A stretch of DNA of 64,000 nucleotides from Haliscomenobacter hydrossis DSM 1100. GTDB taxonomy: Bacteria; Bacteroidota; Bacteroidia; Chitinophagales; Saprospiraceae. A program made the position numbers and the translations under genes. The notes under the pieces are model-generated. The model was not told the DNA's origin. It ran no database searches and saw only the letters and a list, made by a program, of their open reading frames with translations. The stretch spans positions 62,001 to 126,000 of the forward strand of contig NC_015510.1 in assembly GCF_000212735.1 (NCBI RefSeq), read 5' to 3'. Below are positions 52,272-60,231 of this stretch, piece by piece (position 1 is the stretch's first letter; every line of letters starts with the position of its first letter).

Positions 52272-53234
52272 GTGAAAGCTCTTGTACTATCCGATCAACA
52301 TACACCGCCAACGTATCAGCAAGCACCTGACCCCATCCTTGAACCAGGTGAAGTCCTTGTCGAAATAAAAGCTGCCGCGCTCAACCACCGCGATTTATTC
52401 GTTACCCAGGGCAAGTACGCCGGAATTCGATTCCCGATTATTTTGGGATCAGATGGCGCAGGCATTTGTGAGGGGAAAGAAGTGGTGATCAATCCTGCAT
52501 TGGATTGGGGAACAAGTGATCGTTTTCAATCCAAGGACTTTCAAATTCTGGGGTTGCCCCGCAATGGCACGTTGGCCGAAAAAATCGCCATTCCGGAGAG
52601 CCAGATCTACCCAAAACCCCACCATTTGAACTGGAAAGAGGCAGCAGCCCTGCCCTTGGCCGGATTGACCGCCTATCGGGCCTTGTTTACCAAAGGCCGT
52701 TGTGCAGCCGGAGATCGGGTTTTAATCACGGGTATTGGTGGCGGCGTGGCCTTGTTTGCCCTGCAATTTGCCAAAGCGGTAGATGCGGAAGTTTGGGTAA
52801 CTTCCAGTTCGGATGAAAAAATCGAGCGGGCCATTGCCCTGGGTGCTAGCGGAGGTGTCAACTACACCACACCAGACTGGAACAAACAGCTGGAAACTGC
52901 GGGAGGATTCGACATCGTGATCGATGGTGCCGGCGGTGAAGGCTTTGGATTGCTGCTAAAACTGTGCAAATCCGGTGCACGAGTGGTTTCCTACGGTGGC
53001 ACCATCGGTGTCGTACCCAATTTTAGTCCCCAGATTTTGTTTTGGAAACAATTGGAGATTTTGGGCAGTACCATGGGCACCGAAGAAGAATTTGGGGAAA
53101 TGCTCGCCTTTGTTGCCGAACACAAGATTCATCCCGTCATCGATCAGGTTTTTAGCCTAAAAGACGGCGCACAAGCCTTTCAACGAATGGATGAAGGTGG
53201 GCAGTTTGGGAAAATTGTGTTGAAGGTACACTAG
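52272..53234 (+). CDS. zinc-binding alcohol dehydrogenase / quinone oxidoreductase family (MDR)
   Basis: A 320-residue medium-chain dehydrogenase/reductase with a GTG start. It has the GroES-like N-terminus (GEVLVEIKAAALNHRDLFVT, FPIILGSDGAGI), AAALPLAGLTAYRALF, the nucleotide loop VLITGIGGGVALFALQFAKA, and a Rossmann C-terminus (FDIVIDGAGG). The structural-zinc Cys cluster is absent, closer to quinone oxidoreductase-type members. The substrate is unknown. It is convergent with the NRAMP gene, with only 11 bp between. Confidence 0.9.
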   Translation: MKALVLSDQHTPPTYQQAPDPILEPGEVLVEIKAAALNHRDLFVTQGKYAGIRFPIILGSDGAGICEGKEVVINPALDWGTSDRFQSKDFQILGLPRNGTLAEKIAIPESQIYPKPHHLNWKEAAALPLAGLTAYRALFTKGRCAAGDRVLITGIGGGVALFALQFAKAVDAEVWVTSSSDEKIERAIALGASGGVNYTTPDWNKQLETAGGFDIVIDGAGGEGFGLLLKLCKSGARVVSYGGTIGVVPNFSPQILFWKQLEILGSTMGTEEEFGEMLAFVAEHKIHPVIDQVFSLKDGAQAFQRMDEGGQFGKIVLKVH

Positions 53235-53245
53235 TTGGCCTCTGT

Positions 53246-54517
53246 CTACAACACGCCAAACTGAAACAGTAACAGAACAACCGCCGAAACGGTCATGATG
53301 GTCAAGGCAGCAAATCCCAATACGTTTGCAGTAGTAGTATTCGTGTGTTTGCCCATAATGGCCTTGTTGTTGGCAATGTGCAGGATGATGGCGATCAATA
53401 CCGGTGCCGTCATGCCATAAAAAATGGCTGAATAAATCAAGGCTTGAATGGGTGAAATGCCGATGTAATTCAAGGATAGCCCCAACAGGAGGGAAACCGC
53501 GATCACGAGGTAAAAAGCTTTGGCCTCGTGAAATTTTTTGTCGAGACCTTGCTCCCAACCGAAGGTTTCGGTGATGATGTAAGAAAGACAACCACTTAAA
53601 ACCGGAATGGCCAGCAGCCCGGTTCCGATGACGCCGATGGCAAAAAGCAAGTATGCGGCATTGCCTGCCAAGGGTTTTAGAGCCAGGGCTGCTTGTTCAA
53701 CCGTATCGATTTGATGAATACCTCCTTTGAACAATACAGTGCCCGTGGTAAGGATGATAAAAAACATCACCAGCCCCGAAAAAGACATGCCAAAATCGAC
53801 GTCCTGCTCCATCTCGTGTATCACTTTTTTATTCACAACCAGGTGTTTGGATTTGTGTTTCATTTCTTCCACTTCCATTGATGCTTGCCAAAAGAACAGG
53901 TAAGGTGAGATGGTCGTACCCAGAATACCCACCAGAATACTGATGAATTCTTTATCGAATTTGATGCTCGGGATAAACGTAGCTTTCAATACCGCTAGCC
54001 AATCTTGTGGATACAAAAACGGGACAATCAAATACACCAATAGTACCAGACAGAGGTATTTGAGGATCGAAGCAATTTTTTGGTAGGGCAAATAAACGAT
54101 CAGCACCAGCAGCAGTATGGTAAAAAATACACTGAAATAAGTGGTTTCAATGGCCGGAAACAACAGATTCCCAACAGCTCCCATCGCAGCAATGTCGGCC
54201 CCGATGTTCATCACAATCGCCGGAAAACTAAACAACAACATTACATACAATACCGGCCGAGAATAATGTTCTTTCAAGGCTCCGGTTAATCCATGTCCCG
54301 TAACCAGGCCAATTTTGGCACACATCTGTTGCAGTGCTGCCATTAATGGAAAAGCAATCAAGGCCGTCCATAAGGTAGAAAGGCCAAACGCAGCCCCTGC
54401 TTGAGAATATGTAGCAATGCCAGATGGGTCGTCGTCGCTGGCACCGGTGATGAGACCGGGGCCAAGGACTTTCCAAAAGCGGTATAGCTTATTTTTACGT
54501 TGTGTCCGTTTATTCAT
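53246..54517 (-). CDS. NRAMP family divalent metal transporter
   Basis: A 423-residue membrane protein with about 11 helices. The first helix motif is GASDDDPSGIATYSQAGAAF in place of the canonical DPGNW/DPSNL, the style of the wider NRAMP-related group. Helix 6 has ILVGILGTTISPYLFFWQAS (the canonical MPH motif is replaced). Loss of the metal-selective Asn-Met pair suggests a substrate other than Mn/Fe, such as Mg or another cation (inference). A minus-strand -7 box lies at 54604-54611. Confidence 0.88.
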   Translation of the reverse strand: MNKRTQRKNKLYRFWKVLGPGLITGASDDDPSGIATYSQAGAAFGLSTLWTALIAFPLMAALQQMCAKIGLVTGHGLTGALKEHYSRPVLYVMLLFSFPAIVMNIGADIAAMGAVGNLLFPAIETTYFSVFFTILLLVLIVYLPYQKIASILKYLCLVLLVYLIVPFLYPQDWLAVLKATFIPSIKFDKEFISILVGILGTTISPYLFFWQASMEVEEMKHKSKHLVVNKKVIHEMEQDVDFGMSFSGLVMFFIILTTGTVLFKGGIHQIDTVEQAALALKPLAGNAAYLLFAIGVIGTGLLAIPVLSGCLSYIITETFGWEQGLDKKFHEAKAFYLVIAVSLLLGLSLNYIGISPIQALIYSAIFYGMTAPVLIAIILHIANNKAIMGKHTNTTTANVLGFAALTIMTVSAVVLLLFQFGVL

Positions 54518-54603
54518 GTCATTTGCAGGCTAGTATTACACACAATTAAAGCAAATTATTTGATACTTAGCCCAGCATTGTTCAACTTTGTATCCAAGCG
54601 ACT

Positions 54604-54611
54604 CAAAAGTA
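54604..54611 (-). promoter_or_regulatory. NRAMP -7 box (TACTTTTG)
   Basis: The minus strand reads TACTTTTG, an exact TAnnTTTG match, about 85 nt before the NRAMP ATG. On the plus strand a TTTG at 54587-54590 followed by TATTTCAC at 54610 could serve the divergent gene, so the two promoters would overlap. Confidence 0.5.
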
Positions 54612-54635
54612 TTTCACCCGACTGAATGAAAGGAT

Positions 54636-55925
54636 ATGGCGGAAATTAGCGAAAAACACGACCTCGCAAGCTATTTGGAATTGCTGGAGGCCAAGCTCAA
54701 CTGGGGTTCTAGCCAATACTGGGTCAATTACGACTTTGAAAAGCTGAGCCAGGAAATTGAACACAAAACCGGCGTCACACTGAGCGTCACTACCCTCAAA
54801 CGCATCTGGGGCAAAGTCAAATATCCACATGCCCCCACTCTGACCACTTTAAACACCCTGGCGCAATACCTGGATTATGATGATTGGCGAGCCTTTACAC
54901 AAGCCCTGAAGCTGCGTGCTCAAAACCTTGAACGATCCGAAGTGGCTCAGAATGCCGAGCTGCCGCTGCCGGAGAAACGCCGGACTTGGCTAAAAAGACC
55001 CTGGCTGTTGCTTGCCGTTCTGTTGCTGCTGACCATTTTTGCCGTATCTCCGGTTGTCCCCGATTTTTTTGCATTTAAAGTCGATCAGCATCAATACCAG
55101 TTCAAGGCCAATAAAATTGTCGCGGAAGGAGTACCCAATACGGTAATTTTCAACTACGACGCCAGCGCTTCCCCAACGGATTCGGTCTACATCGTACAAA
55201 CCTGGGATATGCGCCGAAAAACGCGGGTACCCAAAGACAAACACGCCCACTCGGCCATCTATTATTACCCCGGCTTTTTTCGTACAAAGCTCATCGTTGG
55301 CAATTCCATTGTAAAAACCCACGACCTACAGATCAGTTCCGACGGCTGGTTGGCTTTGGTTGAACAGGAACCTGTACCAATCTACTTCAAAAAAGAAGAC
55401 TACCTCAAGGCTGATGGCGTTGACATTGGTACAACTACTTTAAAAAAATACAACCTGGCTTTGCTTCCCAATCCGCCTAAAATTCGCGTGTTCAATCAAG
55501 GAGATATGGGCGAGCTGATGAACGACAATTTCACGTTTGAAACGACGGTTAAAAATGCATTCAGCGAGGGCAGCAATGCTTGCCAATTCGTGGAAGTGTT
55601 GATCCAGTGCAAAGACGACATCATCATCATTCCCCTGGCGGACAAAGCTTGTGCGGGTGATCTGCGCATCTACGCCGCCGGAGCGCCGGCAGAAAGCAAA
55701 TATGCCGATTTATCGGGCTTTGGTTGTGACCTAAATGAGTGGACTACTCTAAAAGTGGTGACCAAAGACAAAAAAATGAGTTTTTATGTCAATGGAAAAA
55801 AAGCACATTCCCTTACTTTTCCCAATACGCCCACGGGCATTGTGGGGGTACAGTATCGGTTCAATGGGCTGGGTGCGGTGAAAGATGCGAAGTTTAGCCA
55901 TGGTGATTTCGAGGTAAAGCTGTAA
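54636..55925 (+). CDS. membrane-anchored HTH-like protein with LamG-like outer domain
   Basis: A 429-residue protein. Residues 1-95 are cytoplasmic and helical, with an HTH-like segment (YDFEKLSQEIEHKTGVTLS, VTTLKRIWGKVKYPHAPTLT, TLNTLAQYLDYDDW) known at the N-terminus of many Bacteroidota proteins. Residues about 122-141 are a membrane span (PWLLLAVLLLLTIFAVSPVV). The outer part includes a beta-sandwich resembling LamG/concanavalin folds near the C-terminus (DNFTFETTVKNAFSEG, LNEWTTLKVVTKDKKMSFYV, NGKKAHSLTF). This layout would suit a one-component ToxR-like regulator with an outer ligand-binding domain. DNA binding is not proven. Confidence 0.82.
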   Translation: MAEISEKHDLASYLELLEAKLNWGSSQYWVNYDFEKLSQEIEHKTGVTLSVTTLKRIWGKVKYPHAPTLTTLNTLAQYLDYDDWRAFTQALKLRAQNLERSEVAQNAELPLPEKRRTWLKRPWLLLAVLLLLTIFAVSPVVPDFFAFKVDQHQYQFKANKIVAEGVPNTVIFNYDASASPTDSVYIVQTWDMRRKTRVPKDKHAHSAIYYYPGFFRTKLIVGNSIVKTHDLQISSDGWLALVEQEPVPIYFKKEDYLKADGVDIGTTTLKKYNLALLPNPPKIRVFNQGDMGELMNDNFTFETTVKNAFSEGSNACQFVEVLIQCKDDIIIIPLADKACAGDLRIYAAGAPAESKYADLSGFGCDLNEWTTLKVVTKDKKMSFYVNGKKAHSLTFPNTPTGIVGVQYRFNGLGAVKDAKFSHGDFEVKL

Positions 55926-56008
55926 CATTAACCCTCATTATAAAAAACGTACAAGCCATCCTTTCCGGCTACAAAGCCAGTATCTTCCCCCCAACAAACA
56001 ATTTTTCT

Positions 56009-56515
56009 ATGCTCCGCATCGGCCTACTCTCCGACACCCACAGCTACCTCGACGAAACCATCTTCGACTTTTTCACCGAATGTGACGAAATCTGGCATGC
56101 CGGTGACATCGGTAATCCCGAAATAGCCGATCGCCTCGAAGCATTCCGGCCTTTTAAAGCCGTTTTTGGCAACATTGACGACAAGGACATCCGCCTGCGT
56201 TACCCCGAGGACTTACGTTTTACTTGCGAAGGTTTGGACGTCTTCATGACCCATATCGGCGGTTATCCCGGCAAGTACAATCAACGGGTACGGGAAATTT
56301 TACGTGCCGATCCTCCTAAACTTTTCATCTGTGGGCATTCACACATCCTGAAGGTCATGCCCGATCCGGGTCTGGGACTTTTGCACATCAATCCCGGCGC
56401 TTGTGGGCAAGAGGGGTTTCACAAAATGCGCACGATTATCCGGTTTTCTATCGACCAGGGGAAACCCAAGGATTTACAAGTGATTGAGTTGGGGAAACGC
56501 GGAGCGCTGATTTAA
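56009..56515 (+). CDS. YfcE/MJ0936-family metallophosphoesterase
   Basis: A 168-residue binuclear metallophosphatase. All metal motifs are present: LLSDTHS, HAGDIGN, GNIDD and CGHSHILKV, with LLHINPGACG near the end. Relatives cleave phosphodiesters such as bis-pNPP, and the physiological substrate is unclear. The stop codon lies in the first bases of the 35-bp palindrome. It is co-directional with the RlmI-like gene downstream. Confidence 0.93.
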   Translation: MLRIGLLSDTHSYLDETIFDFFTECDEIWHAGDIGNPEIADRLEAFRPFKAVFGNIDDKDIRLRYPEDLRFTCEGLDVFMTHIGGYPGKYNQRVREILRADPPKLFICGHSHILKVMPDPGLGLLHINPGACGQEGFHKMRTIIRFSIDQGKPKDLQVIELGKRGALI

Positions 56516-56617
56516 ATGACGAATAACGAGTGACGAATGACGAATTTGGTGTTCCACATCGTAAAATTTTCATCATTGCCGACAAATTCGTCATTCGTCA
56601 CTCGTTATTCGTCATTT
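56514..56617. repeat. perfect 35-34-35 palindrome of GACGAAT words
   Basis: The left arm 56514-56548 (AAATGACGAATAACGAGTGA...) and right arm 56583-56617 are perfect reverse complements around a 34-nt loop. They use the same words as 17341-17445. It separates two co-directional genes and ends 12 bp before the next promoter box. Confidence 0.9.
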
Positions 56618-56629
56618 CAGATTTCTTTC

Positions 56630-56637
56630 TATTTTTG
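56630..56637 (+). promoter_or_regulatory. -7 box (TATTTTTG) six bases before an ATG
   Basis: An exact TAnnTTTG match ending at 56637, while the next gene's ATG is at 56643. With a start 5-7 nt after the box, the mRNA would begin at or within a base or two of the ATG. Confidence 0.5.
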
Positions 56638-56642
56638 CATCG

Positions 56643-57821
56643 ATGAAACAAATTTTTCTAAAAGACAAACGAGACGCTGCGGTGCTGCGCTTTCACCCCT
56701 GGGTGTTTTCCGGGGCAGTAGCGCGCAAAAGCGGCGCAATTGAAGATGGAGAATGGGTAGAAGTGCGCTCCCACAAATCCGATCTGTTGGGCATGGGCCA
56801 TTACCAGGACGGCAGCATTTGTGTGCGGCTCCTGAGCTTTCAGCCAGCCGAAATTGACCAGAGTTTTTGGACCAAAAAAATCGCCAACGCCTACCAATAC
56901 CGCAAAGCCATTGAGCTGACCGATCGCGAACTGATCAATTGTTACCGGCTGGTACACGGCGAAGGCGATGGCCTGCCTGGCCTGGTCATCGACATCTATG
57001 GTGAAGTTGCCGTGGTGCAATGCCATTCGATCGGGATGCACAAGGATCGGACTTTCATTGCCCAGGCGCTGCAAGACGTATATGGGGCCAAACTCAAAGC
57101 GGTGTTTGACAAAAGCGCGGAGTCTTTGCCCAAAGACTATGCGGGCAAAATGCAAAACGGCTATTTGTACGGCACTGGCGGTGAACCCGTGGTCAAAGAA
57201 TACGGTGCGCTGTTTTCCATCGACTGGGAAACGGGCCAAAAAACGGGCTTCTTTTTGGACCAACGCGAAAACCGCCGCTTGTTGGGCGAATACGCCACCG
57301 GCAAAAAGGTACTGAACGCTTTTTGTTACACGGGAGGTTTTTCCATTTATGCCCTCAAAGCGGGCGCCCATTCCGTAGATTCGGTCGACGTATCGGCCAA
57401 GGCCATGGAACTCACCGATAAAAACGTAGCCCTCAACGGTTATGACGACAGTAGGCACCAATCCTACACGAGCGATGTACTCGATTTTTTGCGCAAAACG
57501 CACAATACCTATGATCTCATGATTGTAGATCCACCTGCGTTTGCTAAAAACATGGAGAAACGCCACAACGCCGTACAGGGTTACAAACGCCTAAATGCCC
57601 AGGCGATGGAAAAAATCAATCCTGGAGGAATACTTTTTACTTTCTCCTGTTCACAAGTTGTCAATAAACAGCTATTTTACGACACCATTGTGGCAGCGGC
57701 GCTGGAAGCTGGTCGGCAAGTGCGGGTGATGCACCAACTGAGCCAAGGCCCCGATCACCCCGTCAATATGTTTCATCCGGAGGGTGAATATTTGAAGGGA
57801 TTGGTATTGTATGTAGAATAA
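56643..57821 (+). CDS. class I SAM-dependent rRNA methyltransferase (RlmI-like)
   Basis: A 392-residue protein. The N-terminal PUA domain (VLRFHPWVFSGAVARKSGAI, GHYQDGSICVRLLSF) is followed by a YccW/RlmI-type linker and a Rossmann methyltransferase with TGFFLDQRENRRLLGEYA, LNAFCYTGGFSIYALKAGA and LMIVDPPAFAKNM, and a Cys in FTFSCSQVV. E. coli RlmI makes m5C1962 in 23S rRNA. The same site is inferred but not certain. The expected start coincides with a likely leaderless promoter. Confidence 0.92.
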   Translation: MKQIFLKDKRDAAVLRFHPWVFSGAVARKSGAIEDGEWVEVRSHKSDLLGMGHYQDGSICVRLLSFQPAEIDQSFWTKKIANAYQYRKAIELTDRELINCYRLVHGEGDGLPGLVIDIYGEVAVVQCHSIGMHKDRTFIAQALQDVYGAKLKAVFDKSAESLPKDYAGKMQNGYLYGTGGEPVVKEYGALFSIDWETGQKTGFFLDQRENRRLLGEYATGKKVLNAFCYTGGFSIYALKAGAHSVDSVDVSAKAMELTDKNVALNGYDDSRHQSYTSDVLDFLRKTHNTYDLMIVDPPAFAKNMEKRHNAVQGYKRLNAQAMEKINPGGILFTFSCSQVVNKQLFYDTIVAAALEAGRQVRVMHQLSQGPDHPVNMFHPEGEYLKGLVLYVE

Positions 57822-57822
57822 G

Positions 57823-57937
57823 GTTGAGAAAGTTGAGGAGGTTGAGGCTACCGCGAGCGACTTTGCACCTCGGCTCCGCTCGGTGACCGAGTCGCTCGCG
57901 GTAGCCTCAACCTCCTCAACCTCCAAACCTTCTCAAC
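57823..57937. repeat. palindrome with shared CTCCGCTCG loop core
   Basis: The left arm 57823-57861 and right arm 57891-57937 match perfectly over the inner 30 bp (…GCTACCGCGAGCGAC). The right arm then has an 8-nt insertion of the CTCCAAAC word. The loop contains TTTGCACCTCGGCTCCGCTC then GGTGACCGA. The closest relative is 39635-39759. Confidence 0.88.
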
Positions 57938-57945
57938 TAAAAAAC

Positions 57946-60213
57946 ATGGAGCGACTCCACTACCCCATTCTCTATTATCCCATCAGTGATCAAGCGGTGC
58001 TGGGGCTCTTGGTAGGCTCCGAGCAGCAGGCCATTGCGGCCAATGTGGATACCTTGAAGTTGAAATTTCAAAACCACCTGCAGCGCGAGTACAAAAAAAC
58101 GGGTACTTATCCTGAAATCCGCATCAATGAAGCCAAACTCAAGGTTTTTACCATTTCATTTCGGCCTTCTTTGCGCGACAGCAGCGGGGTTTATCCTTTG
58201 CCCAGAGAGGTTGTAATCCCCATACCCGCCGTGTTTGGCGCTTCCGATTCAGGTTTTTATCACTGCTACTTGCCGGTTTTTCAGGAGGGGTTCATCTATT
58301 ACTCTCCCGAGCATTTTGAGGCTTTGACCGATTATGTGGCCATCAGCAATTTGAATCGCTCTACTCCGGAAGACATTTACAAATTGATGCGTTACGGCAA
58401 TCCGGGTTTGACCAGCATTGAACTGCGGGTGAATCCGCGCAACAATTATTACTGGAAGTCCAACTGGAATTTCCGCAACCAACAAACCACCCTTTCCCGC
58501 TTGGGCGAGGCATATCCTCCGCTCAAAGCCACCCGTCGCCTCAACCGTTTGGCGCCGGATGTAGCCTGGGAAAGAGAGGCCATCATCGAGCAGGTCGTAG
58601 AAAAAGTACTGAGTTCCAGGGCCAATGTGCTGATCATCGGCAATCCGGGATCGGGCAAAAGTGCGGTCTTGCAGGCGGCCATCCGCAAAATGACCAACAA
58701 GGCCAAAAGCGCCAAGTTGAAGCTCAATTTTTGGCGCATCCTGCCCCAACGCATCACCAATAGTGCCAAATATCTAGGTGAATGGCAAGCCACCTGTGAA
58801 GAATTGATCGAAGAAGCAGCCAGCACCAACAGCATTTTGTGGGTGGTCTCGATGGTGCGGCTGTTGATGAGTGGCGGAACGGGCCCTGAAGACAGTGTAG
58901 CGGCTTTTTTTCGCCCCGTTTTGAATCAGGGCAAAGTCCAGATGATCGGCGAAGCTACGCCACAGGAATTGGAAAGTATGCGCCGACTGATGCCCGGCTT
59001 TGTCGACGCTTTTCATTTGATCCATTTGGAGGAAATGGCTGAATTCCAGGTGCAAAATGTGTTGGCAAAATATGCGCTGTTTGCTCAAAATACCTTAAAA
59101 ATCAACATTGAAAAAGCCGCATTGGACCTCTCCTACCGGCTTTTGTCCCGTTTTTATCCCTACGAAAGTTTTCCCGGCAAGGCCGTGAAATTTTTGGGGA
59201 AATGTATGGCGGATGCCCGACTCAATCGAAGTGAAACAATCGGTGTAGAGGATATCAACGAACATTTTATCCAACAAACCGGCTTGCCGGAATTGCTGCT
59301 GAACGACGACTTGGAGTGGGACGAAGCCGAGTTGCTCCGTTTTTTCCATGACCGCATCATTGGCCAGCCACGCGCGGTAGAACAATTGTGCAGTCTGGTG
59401 AAGATATTTAAAGCGGGCATCAACAATCCCCAGCGGCCGATTGCTACCTTGATATTTGCAGGGCCAACGGGCGTGGGTAAAACAGCTTGTGCCAAAACTC
59501 TGGCCGAGTATTTCTTTGGCAAAGGCCAGCAAAAAACGCCGCTCATTCGCATCGACATGAGCGAGTACCAGCACGCTTTCCAGATCGACCGCCTGATTGG
59601 CGCCGATCGGGAACCTGGGCAATTGGTCAAAGAAGTACGAGAAAAACCTTTTGCCGTATTGTTGCTCGACGAGATTGAAAAAGCCGATCCGGCGATATTT
59701 GATGCGCTGTTGGCGGTACTCGATGACGGCATGTTGGTGGATGGATTTGGGCGGGTCACTCATTTCAAAAATACCATCATTATCATGACCTCCAACCTGG
59801 GAGCTTCCAGTCGGCGGAGCATGTCCTTTTCGGATACCACCAGTGCTGAAAACCGCTATCTATCGGCCATTATGCAACACTTCCGCCCTGAATTTGTCAA
59901 CCGCATCGATTCCGTAGTGGTCTTCGACGAGTTGAGCAAAGAAGGCATTCGGAACCTCGCCAAGCGTGAATTACATGAGTTGGGCCGCCGAGAAGGATTC
60001 ACCAAAAAGAAGATACAACTCCAATTTTCGGAACGCCTGATTGACTACCTGGTTACCATCGGTTTTGACGAAAGGTACGGTGCGCGTCCGATGCAACGGG
60101 CAATTGAGCAGGGTGTCATCGGGCCTTTGGCCTTGTGGCTTCTGGAGAATCCAGATACAACCAATCATACCCTAGTCGTCGATTATGAAGGCGGAATCGT
60201 CATTCAAAGCTGA
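57946..60213 (+). CDS. Clp-like tandem AAA+ ATPase with degenerate first motor
   Basis: A 755-residue protein from ATG 57946. The N-terminal about 200 residues are unlike the Clp N-domain. NBD1 keeps the Walker A motif GNPGSGKSA (232-240), but the Walker B motif, normally hhhhDE, reads ILWVVSM (297-303), and the arginine-finger region reads PGFVDAF. NBD2 is complete: GPTGVGKTA (506-514), VLLLDEIEK (571-579), MTSNLGA and RPEFVNRID. No ClpB middle coiled coil and no ClpP-docking IGF/IGL tripeptide are visible. It is likely a ClpP-independent unfoldase driven by NBD2 alone (inference). An upstream frame to 57883 is palindrome sequence and is rejected. Confidence 0.9.
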   Translation: MERLHYPILYYPISDQAVLGLLVGSEQQAIAANVDTLKLKFQNHLQREYKKTGTYPEIRINEAKLKVFTISFRPSLRDSSGVYPLPREVVIPIPAVFGASDSGFYHCYLPVFQEGFIYYSPEHFEALTDYVAISNLNRSTPEDIYKLMRYGNPGLTSIELRVNPRNNYYWKSNWNFRNQQTTLSRLGEAYPPLKATRRLNRLAPDVAWEREAIIEQVVEKVLSSRANVLIIGNPGSGKSAVLQAAIRKMTNKAKSAKLKLNFWRILPQRITNSAKYLGEWQATCEELIEEAASTNSILWVVSMVRLLMSGGTGPEDSVAAFFRPVLNQGKVQMIGEATPQELESMRRLMPGFVDAFHLIHLEEMAEFQVQNVLAKYALFAQNTLKINIEKAALDLSYRLLSRFYPYESFPGKAVKFLGKCMADARLNRSETIGVEDINEHFIQQTGLPELLLNDDLEWDEAELLRFFHDRIIGQPRAVEQLCSLVKIFKAGINNPQRPIATLIFAGPTGVGKTACAKTLAEYFFGKGQQKTPLIRIDMSEYQHAFQIDRLIGADREPGQLVKEVREKPFAVLLLDEIEKADPAIFDALLAVLDDGMLVDGFGRVTHFKNTIIIMTSNLGASSRRSMSFSDTTSAENRYLSAIMQHFRPEFVNRIDSVVVFDELSKEGIRNLAKRELHELGRREGFTKKKIQLQFSERLIDYLVTIGFDERYGARPMQRAIEQGVIGPLALWLLENPDTTNHTLVVDYEGGIVIQS

Positions 60214-60231
60214 CAAATAACACTGCAATCT

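Noticed and set aside
56658-57566. 302-codon frame opposite the RlmI-like gene
   Set aside because: Antisense shadow without motifs; the sense frame is a complete methyltransferase.
57946-60213. ClpV of a type VI secretion system
   Set aside because: No other T6SS genes nearby, no Clp N-domain and NBD1 is degenerate; a generic Clp-like ATPase is the safer call.
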